From an uncultured Mycoplasmatota bacterium (GTDB lineage: Bacteria > Bacillota_I > Bacilli_A > RF39 > UBA660), in the NCBI GenBank assembly GCA_900543825.1, contig UQSR01000014.1, positions 1 through 22,736 of the forward strand: 22,736 nt of DNA, written 5' to 3'. Of this stretch, positions 5,803 through 12,241 are shown in pieces. The notes beneath the pieces are model-generated. The model had not been told where the DNA came from and did not search any database. It was given only the letters and a program-made list of their open reading frames with translations. The first letter of the stretch is position 1, and each line of letters starts with the position of its first letter. A program made the position numbers and the translations under genes.

Positions 5803-6090
5803 TTATTTTGTTTCGTATACACTTACTTGTTTTCTATCTTTACCAAGTCTAGAGTATTTAACATATCCAGAAATTTTTGCATATAGAGTATCATCTGTTC
5901 CTCTACCTACATTTGTTCCAGGATGAATCTTAGTTCCTCTTTGACGATAAATTATAGAACCAGCACTTACATATTCGCCGTCAGAAGCTTTAGCTCCTAA
6001 TCTTCTACCAGCTGAATCTCTTCCATTACTAGTAGATGATTGACCTTTTTTGTGGGCAAATAATTGTATATTAAATTGTATTAATCTCAT
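5803..6090 (-). CDS. rpmA: 50S ribosomal protein bL27 with Prp-cleavable N-terminus
   Basis: The 95-residue protein is a full L27: AHKKGQSSTSNGRDSAGRRLGAK, RGTKIHPGTNVGRGTDDTLYA and the usual Lys/Arg-rich end. L27 reaches the peptidyl-transferase centre through its N-terminus. As in Firmicutes, the first 11 residues (MRLIQFNIQLF) are a pre-sequence removed between Phe11 and Ala12 by the protease encoded just upstream. GGAGG lies six bases before the ATG, inside the prp gene (20-bp overlap), so translation is coupled. Confidence 0.97.
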   Translation of the reverse strand: MRLIQFNIQLFAHKKGQSSTSNGRDSAGRRLGAKASDGEYVSAGSIIYRQRGTKIHPGTNVGRGTDDTLYAKISGYVKYSRLGKDRKQVSVYETK

Positions 6091-6397
6091 TATTTTCCTC
6101 CTTGATTTTTATATTTTTAGGATACGCTTTTTCTAATTCATATAAATTATTTATCATGTTATTGATAATTTTTGTGGTTACAATGTCATTTTTCTTTACT
6201 TCTATTTCTAAACCATTTTTGTCATCATATATTAATGATTCATTATCTATAGATAAAGAAGCGTTAATTGATGTTATAATGGTACTAGATACAGCTGCAC
6301 AAACGATATCTTTGCCATAATCAGCATACATAGCATGTCCTTTTATAATAATCTTTTTAATATGATTATTATTTTTTATTAGTTTTACTTTAATCAT
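6071..6397 (-). CDS. prp: Ribosomal-processing cysteine protease Prp
   Basis: This 108-residue YsxB family protease cleaves the N-terminal extension of L27. Catalytic His21 lies in KGHAMYADYG and Cys33 in DIVCAAVSS, both in the expected spacing. The gene sits between rplU and rpmA as in Bacillus and Staphylococcus, with AAGGTGG upstream of its ATG and 9 bp after the rplU stop. The matching cleavage site in the adjacent rpmA product supports the assignment. Confidence 0.95.
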   Translation of the reverse strand: MIKVKLIKNNNHIKKIIIKGHAMYADYGKDIVCAAVSSTIITSINASLSIDNESLIYDDKNGLEIEVKKNDIVTTKIINNMINNLYELEKAYPKNIKIKEENNEINTI

Positions 6398-6406
6398 AAA
6401 ACCACC

Positions 6407-6703
6407 TTATTTGATCTTTTTAATCTCTACTTTAGTATATGGTTGTCTATGTCCTTTTTTAACTCTAGTAGACTTCTTATTTGGTTTGTATCTGAATACA
6501 GTTATTTTTCTTTGTTTTCCTTGTTTAACAATAACTCCTTCAACTTTAGCGCCAACATAAGGATTACCTACTACACCGTTAGCCATTAAGACTTTATCAA
6601 AAACAACTTTGTCTCCTTCTTTTCCTTCTAGTTTTTCAACGTAGATAGTTTCTCCTTCAGAAACATAGTATTGTTTTCCACCAGTTTCAATAATTGCTTT
6701 CAT
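6407..6703 (-). CDS. rplU: 50S ribosomal protein bL21
   Basis: The 98-residue protein is a normal-length L21: MKAIIETGGKQYYVSEGE at the start, GAKVEGVIVKQGKQRKITVFRYKPNKK and GHRQPYTKVEIKKI at the end. It binds 23S rRNA in the large subunit. AGGAGG lies seven bases before the ATG. It heads the rplU-prp-rpmA operon with its own promoter and a leader RNA. Confidence 0.97.
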   Translation of the reverse strand: MKAIIETGGKQYYVSEGETIYVEKLEGKEGDKVVFDKVLMANGVVGNPYVGAKVEGVIVKQGKQRKITVFRYKPNKKSTRVKKGHRQPYTKVEIKKIK

Positions 6704-6811
6704 TTTCTTACCTCCTTACATTATATTTTAAGACTCACTCTTAAGGTGTCATTTATGAACTTTTACCTTTTCAATGTGGTTGAGTAATTTCAACTCGAGG
6801 TCTTTAAAACA
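6704..6811 (-). ncRNA. L21 leader RNA (autoregulatory 5' UTR)
   Basis: About 108 bases lie between the promoter's expected start and the rplU ATG. The RNA begins AAAGACCTCGAGTTGAAATTACTCAAC and ends near GAGTGAGTCTT, which pairs back with AAGACC-type sequence at the start. Position and outline match the Firmicutes L21 leader, through which L21 represses its own operon. I recognise it by position and features, not by a model search. Confidence 0.75.
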
Positions 6812-6817
6812 ATATTA

Positions 6818-6846
6818 ATTTTATCATAAAAATATGTATTAGTCAA
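6818..6846 (-). promoter_or_regulatory. σA promoter of rplU-prp-rpmA
   Basis: TTGACT (6841-6846) and TAAAAT (6818-6823) on the minus strand are 17 bases apart, 30 bases after the spoIVFB stop. Confidence 0.8.
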
Positions 6847-6876
6847 ACAATTGTTGTGTTTTTTATTAAATTTATA

Positions 6877-7644
6877 CTATCTTTTGCTATATATACTTCT
6901 TAAATAGTCATCTTCTTTTAATAATTGATTGTTTATATAAAAGTAATGGGATTTGTTTTTATACATTTTTTTCTTGTTTTTTATTATTTTTTTCTTTGGA
7001 TATGTTATTTTATATAAATATCTTTCTAAGATAAATTTGTTATATATGTATTCTAAATTTTTATAGAAATCATAAATATTTTTCATTAGTAGTCCTAATA
7101 TTATAATGAAACTATAGTTGTATTCGTATATTCTAGTTATTAAAATTATTATAATGGTTATAAACGATATGATGATTGTTAGTTTATTTGATAGGTTATA
7201 ATATAGATATTTGGAGAGAATTAGGTTTATTATTTTGGAACCGTCTAGTGGAATAATTGGAAGTATATTAAATAAAAGAATGCTTTTGTTATATATTGTA
7301 AATAGATTATAAATATATTCTCTTATGTAACCTTTAGTATATAAAATTGTTATTAGGATAAAATAGATTGATTGTACTATTACACCTGATATGGCCACTA
7401 ATATATCTTTATTGATATTGGTATTGATTATGGTATTGAATTTTGTCATACCTCCATAAGGATAGATAATTACTTTATCTAATTTATATTTGAAATGTAA
7501 GCCAGTAATAATATGTCCTAATTCATGAATAATGATAATGCTTGTAAATACTATTAGGTTGGAAAAGTATCCTGCTAATACGAAACCTAGAGCTATTATT
7601 ATGAATGTGTAATGGAATTCTATTTTACTTAATATAATCTTCAT
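6877..7644 (-). CDS. spoIVFB: SpoIVFB-like site-2 protease (peptidase M50)
   Basis: The 255-residue protein is an intramembrane zinc metalloprotease. HELGH at residues 40-44 (His40, Glu41, His44) is the zinc and catalytic motif, and NILPIIPLDG ends with Asp133, the third ligand. About six membrane segments surround them. The C-terminal third is cytosolic and very Lys/Tyr-rich. Start ATG 7644 overlaps the SpoIVFA-like gene by 20 bp, indicating coupled translation. In Bacillus SpoIVFB cleaves pro-σK in the forespore membrane. Nothing else in the window concerns sporulation, so the substrate here is open. Gene order with rplU-prp-rpmA matches Bacillus. Confidence 0.85.
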   Translation of the reverse strand: MKIILSKIEFHYTFIIIALGFVLAGYFSNLIVFTSIIIIHELGHIITGLHFKYKLDKVIIYPYGGMTKFNTIINTNINKDILVAISGVIVQSIYFILITILYTKGYIREYIYNLFTIYNKSILLFNILPIIPLDGSKIINLILSKYLYYNLSNKLTIIISFITIIIILITRIYEYNYSFIIILGLLMKNIYDFYKNLEYIYNKFILERYLYKITYPKKKIIKNKKKMYKNKSHYFYINNQLLKEDDYLRSIYSKR

Positions 7645-8230
7645 AATTTAGATATTTATCATCTTTACTGAAGACCATATATAGTGTTTTATCTGCTTCG
7701 CCGATAAATGAGCCTTCTTCGACGTAATCATATAATTTTAGGGAAGTGGTACTTATATTACCATACCAATAATATATGCCATTTAAATCTTCTATTATTA
7801 TTGTTTTGCCATAATTATCTTTATCGCCTATAAATAATACCATGCCTTCTTTTAATGCTGGTACTAAGTAGTTGTCTGATACTTCTAGTTTTATACCATC
7901 ATGATATATGGATATGTTATTATATTTTAATTTTTCACTGAATACTTTTTCGGTATTTACTTCTTTTTTTAATGGTATTATTCCTCCTAGATATTTATTG
8001 TATATTTTTTTTATTTTAGTAAATGATATATCTTCAGTATACAAATATTTATGAATTTTATTTTTTAAATTATCATTGCTTTTACAGGCGATGGCTAAGG
8101 ATAAAAATAATATTATAACTATAACTACTCTAACTAGTAATCCTCTTAGATATTTTTTTAATTTGTTGTCTTCTTTGTTTTGTTTTGAAATTAAATATTT
8201 TCTATATTTATCTGGATCGATATTATTCAT
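7625..8230 (-). CDS. spoIVFA: SpoIVFA-like membrane protein with degenerate LytM/M23 domain
   Basis: I choose ATG 8230 (GGTGA six bases upstream), giving 201 residues; ATG 8242 is an alternative. A basic N-terminus (RKYLISKQNKEDNKLKKYLR) is followed by one membrane segment (about 33-49), a linker and a C-terminal domain. The domain contains VPALKEGMVLFIGDKDNYGKTIIIEDLNGIYYWYGNI and a terminal EGSFIGEA, the fold of an M23 domain without its zinc ligands, as in SpoIVFA. In Bacillus SpoIVFA holds and inhibits SpoIVFB; the 20-bp overlap with the SpoIVFB-like gene fits such a pair. No clear promoter of its own is visible, so it may depend on readthrough of the hairpin at 8263-8304. Confidence 0.75.
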   Translation of the reverse strand: MNNIDPDKYRKYLISKQNKEDNKLKKYLRGLLVRVVIVIILFLSLAIACKSNDNLKNKIHKYLYTEDISFTKIKKIYNKYLGGIIPLKKEVNTEKVFSEKLKYNNISIYHDGIKLEVSDNYLVPALKEGMVLFIGDKDNYGKTIIIEDLNGIYYWYGNISTTSLKLYDYVEEGSFIGEADKTLYMVFSKDDKYLNYEDYIK

Positions 8231-8262
8231 GTTTATCACCATTAAAATATATGTACAGGCAT

Positions 8263-8304
8263 AAAGAAAAGAACTAATTGTTTTCTTTCTTAGTTCTTTT
8301 CTTT
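8263..8304 (-). terminator. Terminator hairpin over the stop of the 8274-8639 gene
   Basis: The 15-bp arms AAAGAAAAGAACTAA (8263-8277) and TTAGTTCTTTTCTTT (8290-8304) match perfectly. The minus-strand 3' arm is T-rich and the gene's TAG is in the stem. Confidence 0.65.
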
Positions 8305-8639
8305 ACTTTTTTTGTTCTTTCTTTATCATATATGCCCACTACTTTAGGAATTGTAACATTAATTATAGTGGTTCTTTCTAGATATTTTTGTTTTTCTTCT
8401 TCGGTTAGTTCGTTGTAAATATAGAAAAGTTTATCATTTACACTACTACCACGATAAGTAAGAGGCATTTCTGCAAAATAAATTTTATCTTCAAAGTCCC
8501 ATAACATTCTTGGCTCGCAAGACATGTTTTTTGTCTCATCGCTAGTAAGATTATCCACTAATAGGCTTGTTTTTCCTTTCCTCTTCACTTCTTTAACTAG
8601 TGGGAGTACTCTAACTTCATACATTTGTTTTTCATTCAT
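8274..8639 (-). CDS. Conserved-looking small cytosolic protein, unknown function
   Basis: With ATG 8639 (AAGGAGG eight bases upstream) the product has 121 residues; a GTG at 8648 would overlap the ribosome-binding site. The protein is soluble, with a possible β-strand start (MYEVRVLPLVKEV), the segment EPRMLWDFEDKIYFAEMPLTYRG and an α-helical LTEEEKQKYLERT. It ends in a highly basic tail, KERTKKVKKRTKKENN, which suggests nucleic-acid or membrane-surface binding. It follows the upstream anchored protein by 22 bp and is probably co-transcribed with it. I do not recognise the family. Confidence 0.65.
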   Translation of the reverse strand: MNEKQMYEVRVLPLVKEVKRKGKTSLLVDNLTSDETKNMSCEPRMLWDFEDKIYFAEMPLTYRGSSVNDKLFYIYNELTEEEKQKYLERTTIINVTIPKVVGIYDKERTKKVKKRTKKENN

Positions 8640-8661
8640 ACCAATCACCTCCTTATAATTG

Positions 8662-9465
8662 TTATTTTAAATATCTTATTTTTATATCGGTATCGAACTT
8701 ATTATCAAAGAATAAGTCGTTTAGTTCTTTTTTATCATAAACTATTGTTAAATAGTTATTCTCTATATACACTTTAATTATATTATTGAATTCAGAAGTT
8801 ATTCTTTCTACATACTCTTCTTTTCTTCTTTCTACATCTTGTTTAGTTAATGATATATTAGTATTTTTGTCTGTAACTACTTCACCATTGCCTATAAGTA
8901 CGTCTTCTTCAAATATTTTTTCGGCAATATATTTTTTCGTATAATTATATTTAGTTAATAGATCTTCAGTAGTTAGTGTTCTACCTGTACCTAGATCTAT
9001 ATTGGTAGTAATATTATAACTTTTTATATTATCATCAAATAAGTTTTCATCTAAGTTTATATTCATTTGGTAAAATACTGATAAGATAGCACCATTTATT
9101 TGAGTTTTAATATTGCTAGTAGCGGTATTAATTGGAACATAATCTGCTTTTGGCATTATTTCGTTATAATATCCTGAAATATAATTTATTATTTCTTTTT
9201 CTTCGTCTATAAAATCCTTTGTAATGCTACTATCAATGTTTTTTATTTCTACTTTTGATACATTTATACTACTATAAAAGTCATTATAATCACTAAATAT
9301 TATTGGTGTTGTTACTATATAATCATTTACGTTATAATTTATATAATTACTTGTTCCTTTATTGTCATATCCTTGTTTTTCGAAAATATAATATAATACA
9401 GCCCCTGATAGTACTAAGAATATAGCAGATATTACTACTAATTTATTTGCTTTTTTATCGTTCAT
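8662..9465 (-). CDS. Membrane-anchored extracytoplasmic protein, possibly DUF3298/RsiV-like
   Basis: ATG 9465 has AGAAGGA four bases upstream and gives 267 residues; the longer frame to 9501 overlaps a likely -10 (TATAAT). One N-terminal membrane segment (about residues 11-30) is followed by an extracytoplasmic region. In the centre AILSVFYQMNINLD, then YNITTNIDLGTGRTLTTEDLLTKY, resemble the 'input domain followed by fold-defining D-L-x-T-G' pattern of DUF3298/RsiV-type proteins. There is no sigma-factor gene adjacent, so an anti-sigma role is not supported. It leads a two-gene unit with the small basic protein. Function is not assigned. Confidence 0.6.
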   Translation of the reverse strand: MNDKKANKLVVISAIFLVLSGAVLYYIFEKQGYDNKGTSNYINYNVNDYIVTTPIIFSDYNDFYSSINVSKVEIKNIDSSITKDFIDEEKEIINYISGYYNEIMPKADYVPINTATSNIKTQINGAILSVFYQMNINLDENLFDDNIKSYNITTNIDLGTGRTLTTEDLLTKYNYTKKYIAEKIFEEDVLIGNGEVVTDKNTNISLTKQDVERRKEEYVERITSEFNNIIKVYIENNYLTIVYDKKELNDLFFDNKFDTDIKIRYLK

Positions 9466-9572
9466 ATTATCCTTCTTTCTGTTATATATATTATAATACA
9501 TTTTTTTTATTTTGAAAAGTGAAATTGAAAAAATGTGTATTGAGAGGATATTGTTTTATATTTTGGTATAAT

Positions 9573-9594
9573 AAAAAGCACTATCTAAGTACTT
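9573..9594 (-). terminator. Terminator of the SOS micropeptide gene
   Basis: On the minus strand AAGTACT-TAGAT-AGTGCTT forms a 7-bp stem with one G·U pair and is followed by TTT. It lies 13 bases after the stop of the 44-aa gene. The interval 9502-9876 otherwise holds the micropeptide gene, its promoter and the lexA promoter; I see nothing else in it. Confidence 0.6.
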
Positions 9595-9606
9595 CACTAT
9601 GGTATA

Positions 9607-9741
9607 TTAGTTGCCTGTGAGATAGACATAACGATTCTCCATGTTAAGATTTTGTTGATTTCTTTGTACTACTATTAATGTTACTACTACTAATAGTAGA
9701 TAAAATACTAATACTCCTTTGTTTTTCTTTAGAATTTCCAT
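9607..9741 (-). CDS. SOS-controlled 44-aa single-pass membrane peptide divergent from lexA
   Basis: ATG 9741 is preceded by AAAGGGATGATAGAT, and the frame gives 44 residues. It begins MEILKKNKG, has one membrane segment (VLVFYLLLVVVTLIVV, about residues 10-25), then a polar tail RNQQNLNMENRYVYLTGN. A strong promoter (9768-9796) has a LexA-type box within its spacer and a terminator follows, so the gene is a complete SOS unit. In Bacillus the lexA-divergent gene is yneA, an SOS cell-division inhibitor with one membrane segment and a LysM domain. This peptide has the same position and topology but no LysM, so it may be a minimal functional analogue. That function is inferred. Confidence 0.75.
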   Translation of the reverse strand: MEILKKNKGVLVFYLLLVVVTLIVVQRNQQNLNMENRYVYLTGN

Positions 9742-9767
9742 ATCTATCATCCCTTTCTTACAATAAC

Positions 9768-9796
9768 AGTATAACACATACTAATGTTCGTGTCAA
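9768..9796 (-). promoter_or_regulatory. LexA-controlled promoter of the micropeptide gene
   Basis: TTGACA (9791-9796) and TATACT (9768-9773) are 17 bases apart on the minus strand. The spacer contains CGAACATTAGTATG (9777-9790), which keeps the CGAAC half of the Firmicutes SOS box CGAAC-N4-GTTCG and part of the other half (about 11 of 14 positions). Confidence 0.7.
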
Positions 9797-9815
9797 TATA
9801 TGTTTTTGTAAAAAG

Positions 9816-9855
9816 CGAATATTTGTTTGACATTTTACATTTTGTGTGTTAACAT
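9816..9855 (+). promoter_or_regulatory. lexA promoter with overlapping SOS box
   Basis: TTGACA (9827-9832) and TAACAT (9850-9855) are 17 bases apart. CGAATATTTGTTTG (9816-9829) overlaps the -35 and matches the Firmicutes SOS box at about 12 of 14 positions, as expected for an autoregulated lexA. Confidence 0.8.
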
Positions 9856-9876
9856 TATATATGAAAGGAGCATTTT

Positions 9877-10512
9877 ATGGTAAAAGAAAAAAATGAATCT
9901 AAATTAACTAAAAGACAAAGAGATATACTTGACTATATAAAGAAGTTTTCAGCAGATAAAAAATATCCCCCTTCTATTAGAGAGATATCAGCTCATTTTA
10001 GTTTGAGCTCACCTGCTACTGCTCATGTACATGTACAAAAGCTTATTGAAAAAGGATATTTAAAGAGAGGAAAAGGAAGTAATCATCTTCTTGAACTTCA
10101 AGTACCTAATGAATATGAGGTTAAAGAAGAAAATGTTATAACTGTACCACTTCTTGGTAAAGTTACAGCTGGTAATCCTATTGAGGCTATCGAGGTTCCT
10201 GACGAAGTTATTAGTCTTCCTGCTTACTTGCTTCCTAAGAGAAAAGAGGTATTTACTATCAGAGTATCTGGTGATTCTATGATTAATGCAGGTATATATG
10301 ATAAGGATATTGTAATTGTAGAAAGATGTAATACTGCTAAAAATGGTGATATTGTTGTGGCGATGGATGAAGAAAATCAAGTTACTATTAAGAGATTTTT
10401 TAAAGAAAAGGATTATATTAGATTGCAACCTGAAAATGATTATATGTTACCTATTATTTTAAAAGAAGCTACTATTCTTGGTAAAGCTGTTGGATTATAT
10501 AGAAAATTTTAA
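9877..10512 (+). CDS. lexA: LexA repressor
   Basis: The 211-residue protein has the LexA architecture. The N-terminal winged helix (residues 8-73) includes LTKRQRDILDYIKKF and YPPSIREISAHFSLSSPATAH. The C-terminal S24 autoprotease domain holds the cleavage site Ala98-Gly99 in KVTAGNP, catalytic Ser134 in SGDSM and Lys172 in VTIKRF. RecA filaments on damaged DNA would trigger its self-cleavage and release SOS genes. AAAGGAG lies before the ATG. It has an overlapping SOS box and a divergent small membrane peptide gene. No key residue is missing. Confidence 0.97.
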   Translation: MVKEKNESKLTKRQRDILDYIKKFSADKKYPPSIREISAHFSLSSPATAHVHVQKLIEKGYLKRGKGSNHLLELQVPNEYEVKEENVITVPLLGKVTAGNPIEAIEVPDEVISLPAYLLPKRKEVFTIRVSGDSMINAGIYDKDIVIVERCNTAKNGDIVVAMDEENQVTIKRFFKEKDYIRLQPENDYMLPIILKEATILGKAVGLYRKF

Positions 10513-10513
10513 A

Positions 10514-10549
10514 TAAAAAAGTGTCAGAAATTTCTGACATTTTTTATTT
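10514..10549. terminator. Bidirectional terminator between lexA and the surface-protein operon
   Basis: TGTCAGAAATTTCTGACA is an 18-bp palindrome (10522-10539) between A6 on the left and T6 on the right. It serves lexA (plus strand) and the convergent surface-protein gene (minus strand). Confidence 0.85.
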
Positions 10550-12224
10550 AGTCTTCTTTTTTATATAATGTTATAGTCTCTACGTTTATAGTAGTTATAT
10601 TGCTTCCATTAAAACCTGTTTGTGGTGGTAATTCTTCGATATTACCTGTTCCAATGTTTTTATCATAATAGTATGTTACATTTATTGTTTCTTCGGTATA
10701 TATTCCTTCTGGTTCTCCTTCTACTGTAATAAATGTATATCCTTCAAAATCTTTCTTTTCAGTAGTATATTTTTCTCCTACTTTTCCTTCAGTAATTATT
10801 TCTTCTGTAAGTTTATTTCCATCACTATCTACATAGTTTATTATTAATGTGCCTTTGTCGTCATGAGCTGCTTTAATTGAAAATGTTCCCTCATAGATAC
10901 CTTTGCTTATTTGATTTATATAGTTATCTGATGGTTCTTCAGCATGTGCTTCCCATCTTGTCTCTTCATTATCATCATACCAACCATTGATAGTGTGATT
11001 ACAATCATTTAATTCTTTTTCATCTTCTCTAACTTCGATTAGATCTCTGTCTTTAATTACTTCAGGTAGGTTTATTACTCCCTCACTATAAATATCATCA
11101 CCAGATATTTCAGCACTATTATTATTTATTTCTACACCTTCGCTAATATTTATTGTTCCGTGATTATTAATGCCACCACCTTGACCTAATATTGCTGCAA
11201 TATTCTTTGTAATTAAGCCTGTTTCTAGAGTTAGTTCTGCTCTTTCTTTTATATAAATACCTGAGCCATTATTGTTGTTAATTGTTAAATTAGTAGTATT
11301 ATCAATGATTCCATTTCCACCAATATATAGTGCTCCTGGAAAAGTCCATTTACTCGAAATATGACAATCGTTGTTAGCAATTGTTACTGTTGAATTGTTT
11401 GTTACTTCTAATTTTCCAGTTACATGGATTCCGTTTCCACCATTACTATTTGCAGTAACTGTTGAATTATTAATTGTTAAATTGCCTGCTGATAGGCCGT
11501 GACTTCCATTACTAGAGAAATCTACTAATGAGTTTATTAATTCAAAATGTGAACCATTTGAACCATTACCAGTATTATTTATAACGTTTATGTTTGAATT
11601 TTCAGCTTTTACTACAAATGTTCCAGTAAAGCCTGAACGATTGTGATCTGAAGTGAATGTTGAATCTATTAAATTAATATTATATCCACCATCGCCTCCG
11701 TCCCATTCTAAGGCATCTTGGTTATAATTTTTAATGCTTAATGTTGAATTTGTTAAATTTAATTTATCATTACCTGTAAAATAGATTGCATGAGCGTTAC
11801 CGGCATTTGTTCCATCCATAGTCATATTTGAATTTATTAAATTTAATTCTGAGTTTTTGGAAGCGCAAATTGCTTGCCAGTTCCATTCTGCAGTATATGG
11901 GGTAGAACCTACTCCTGTCATTGTTATAATTGTATTTTTAAATGTTAACTTTTTTCCCCATAGGGCTATTCCTTTATCATTAAAAGTGATGGTTTTATTA
12001 TTTCCTTCAATAATGATATTTTTGTTAAGATTCATACCTGCTGTTTCAGCATCATTAAGTAATTCGATTGTTGTTTCATCAGAAGCGGCATTTATTGCTT
12101 CATCTAAACTTGTATAATCTGTGTCATTTATTCTAGCAACTTTTATTTCATCTGCTTTAATATTTGCTAAATTAATAGTAAACATTGTTAATACTGCTAA
12201 TAATATCTTACTTATTTTTTTCAT
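10548..12224 (-). CDS. Secreted β-helix surface protein with MucBP-type domain and PPQTG tail
   Basis: The 558-residue protein has a signal peptide (cleavage likely near Ala24 in NIKADE). Residues ~30-400 form a repetitive right-handed β-helix region rich in Asn/Ser/Thr/Gly: repeated LNLINSNMTM, LTINNSTVTAN, LEVTNNSTVTI, LTINNNNGSGIYI. A MucBP-type domain follows: INYVDSDGNKLTEEI, then YTFITVEGEP and NVTYYYDKN. The end has ELPPQTGF and NVETITLYKKED. PPQTG resembles an LPxTG sorting motif, but no hydrophobic segment follows, so canonical sortase anchoring is doubtful. It lies 17 bp after the next gene's stop with GGGGAG before the ATG, so the two form an operon. Adhesin-like role is inferred. 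Confidence 0.75.
   Translation of the reverse strand: MKKISKILLAVLTMFTINLANIKADEIKVARINDTDYTSLDEAINAASDETTIELLNDAETAGMNLNKNIIIEGNNKTITFNDKGIALWGKKLTFKNTIITMTGVGSTPYTAEWNWQAICASKNSELNLINSNMTMDGTNAGNAHAIYFTGNDKLNLTNSTLSIKNYNQDALEWDGGDGGYNINLIDSTFTSDHNRSGFTGTFVVKAENSNINVINNTGNGSNGSHFELINSLVDFSSNGSHGLSAGNLTINNSTVTANSNGGNGIHVTGKLEVTNNSTVTIANNDCHISSKWTFPGALYIGGNGIIDNTTNLTINNNNGSGIYIKERAELTLETGLITKNIAAILGQGGGINNHGTINISEGVEINNNSAEISGDDIYSEGVINLPEVIKDRDLIEVREDEKELNDCNHTINGWYDDNEETRWEAHAEEPSDNYINQISKGIYEGTFSIKAAHDDKGTLIINYVDSDGNKLTEEIITEGKVGEKYTTEKKDFEGYTFITVEGEPEGIYTEETINVTYYYDKNIGTGNIEELPPQTGFNGSNITTINVETITLYKKED
10553..10850. repeat. Direct repeat coding the shared C-terminus, copy 1
   Basis: About 298 bases align without gaps to 12259-12556 (offset 1706) with high identity, including long identical runs such as TTTATCATAATAGTATGTTA. 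It encodes the MucBP-type domain and PPQTG tail of the downstream surface protein. Confidence 0.85.
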
Positions 12225-12241
12225 TATAGTTCTCCCCTGAA

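Noticed and set aside
8230..8262. Separate promoter for the SpoIVFA-like gene
   Set aside because: A TATATT -10 is possible, but no acceptable -35 exists within the terminator hairpin upstream.
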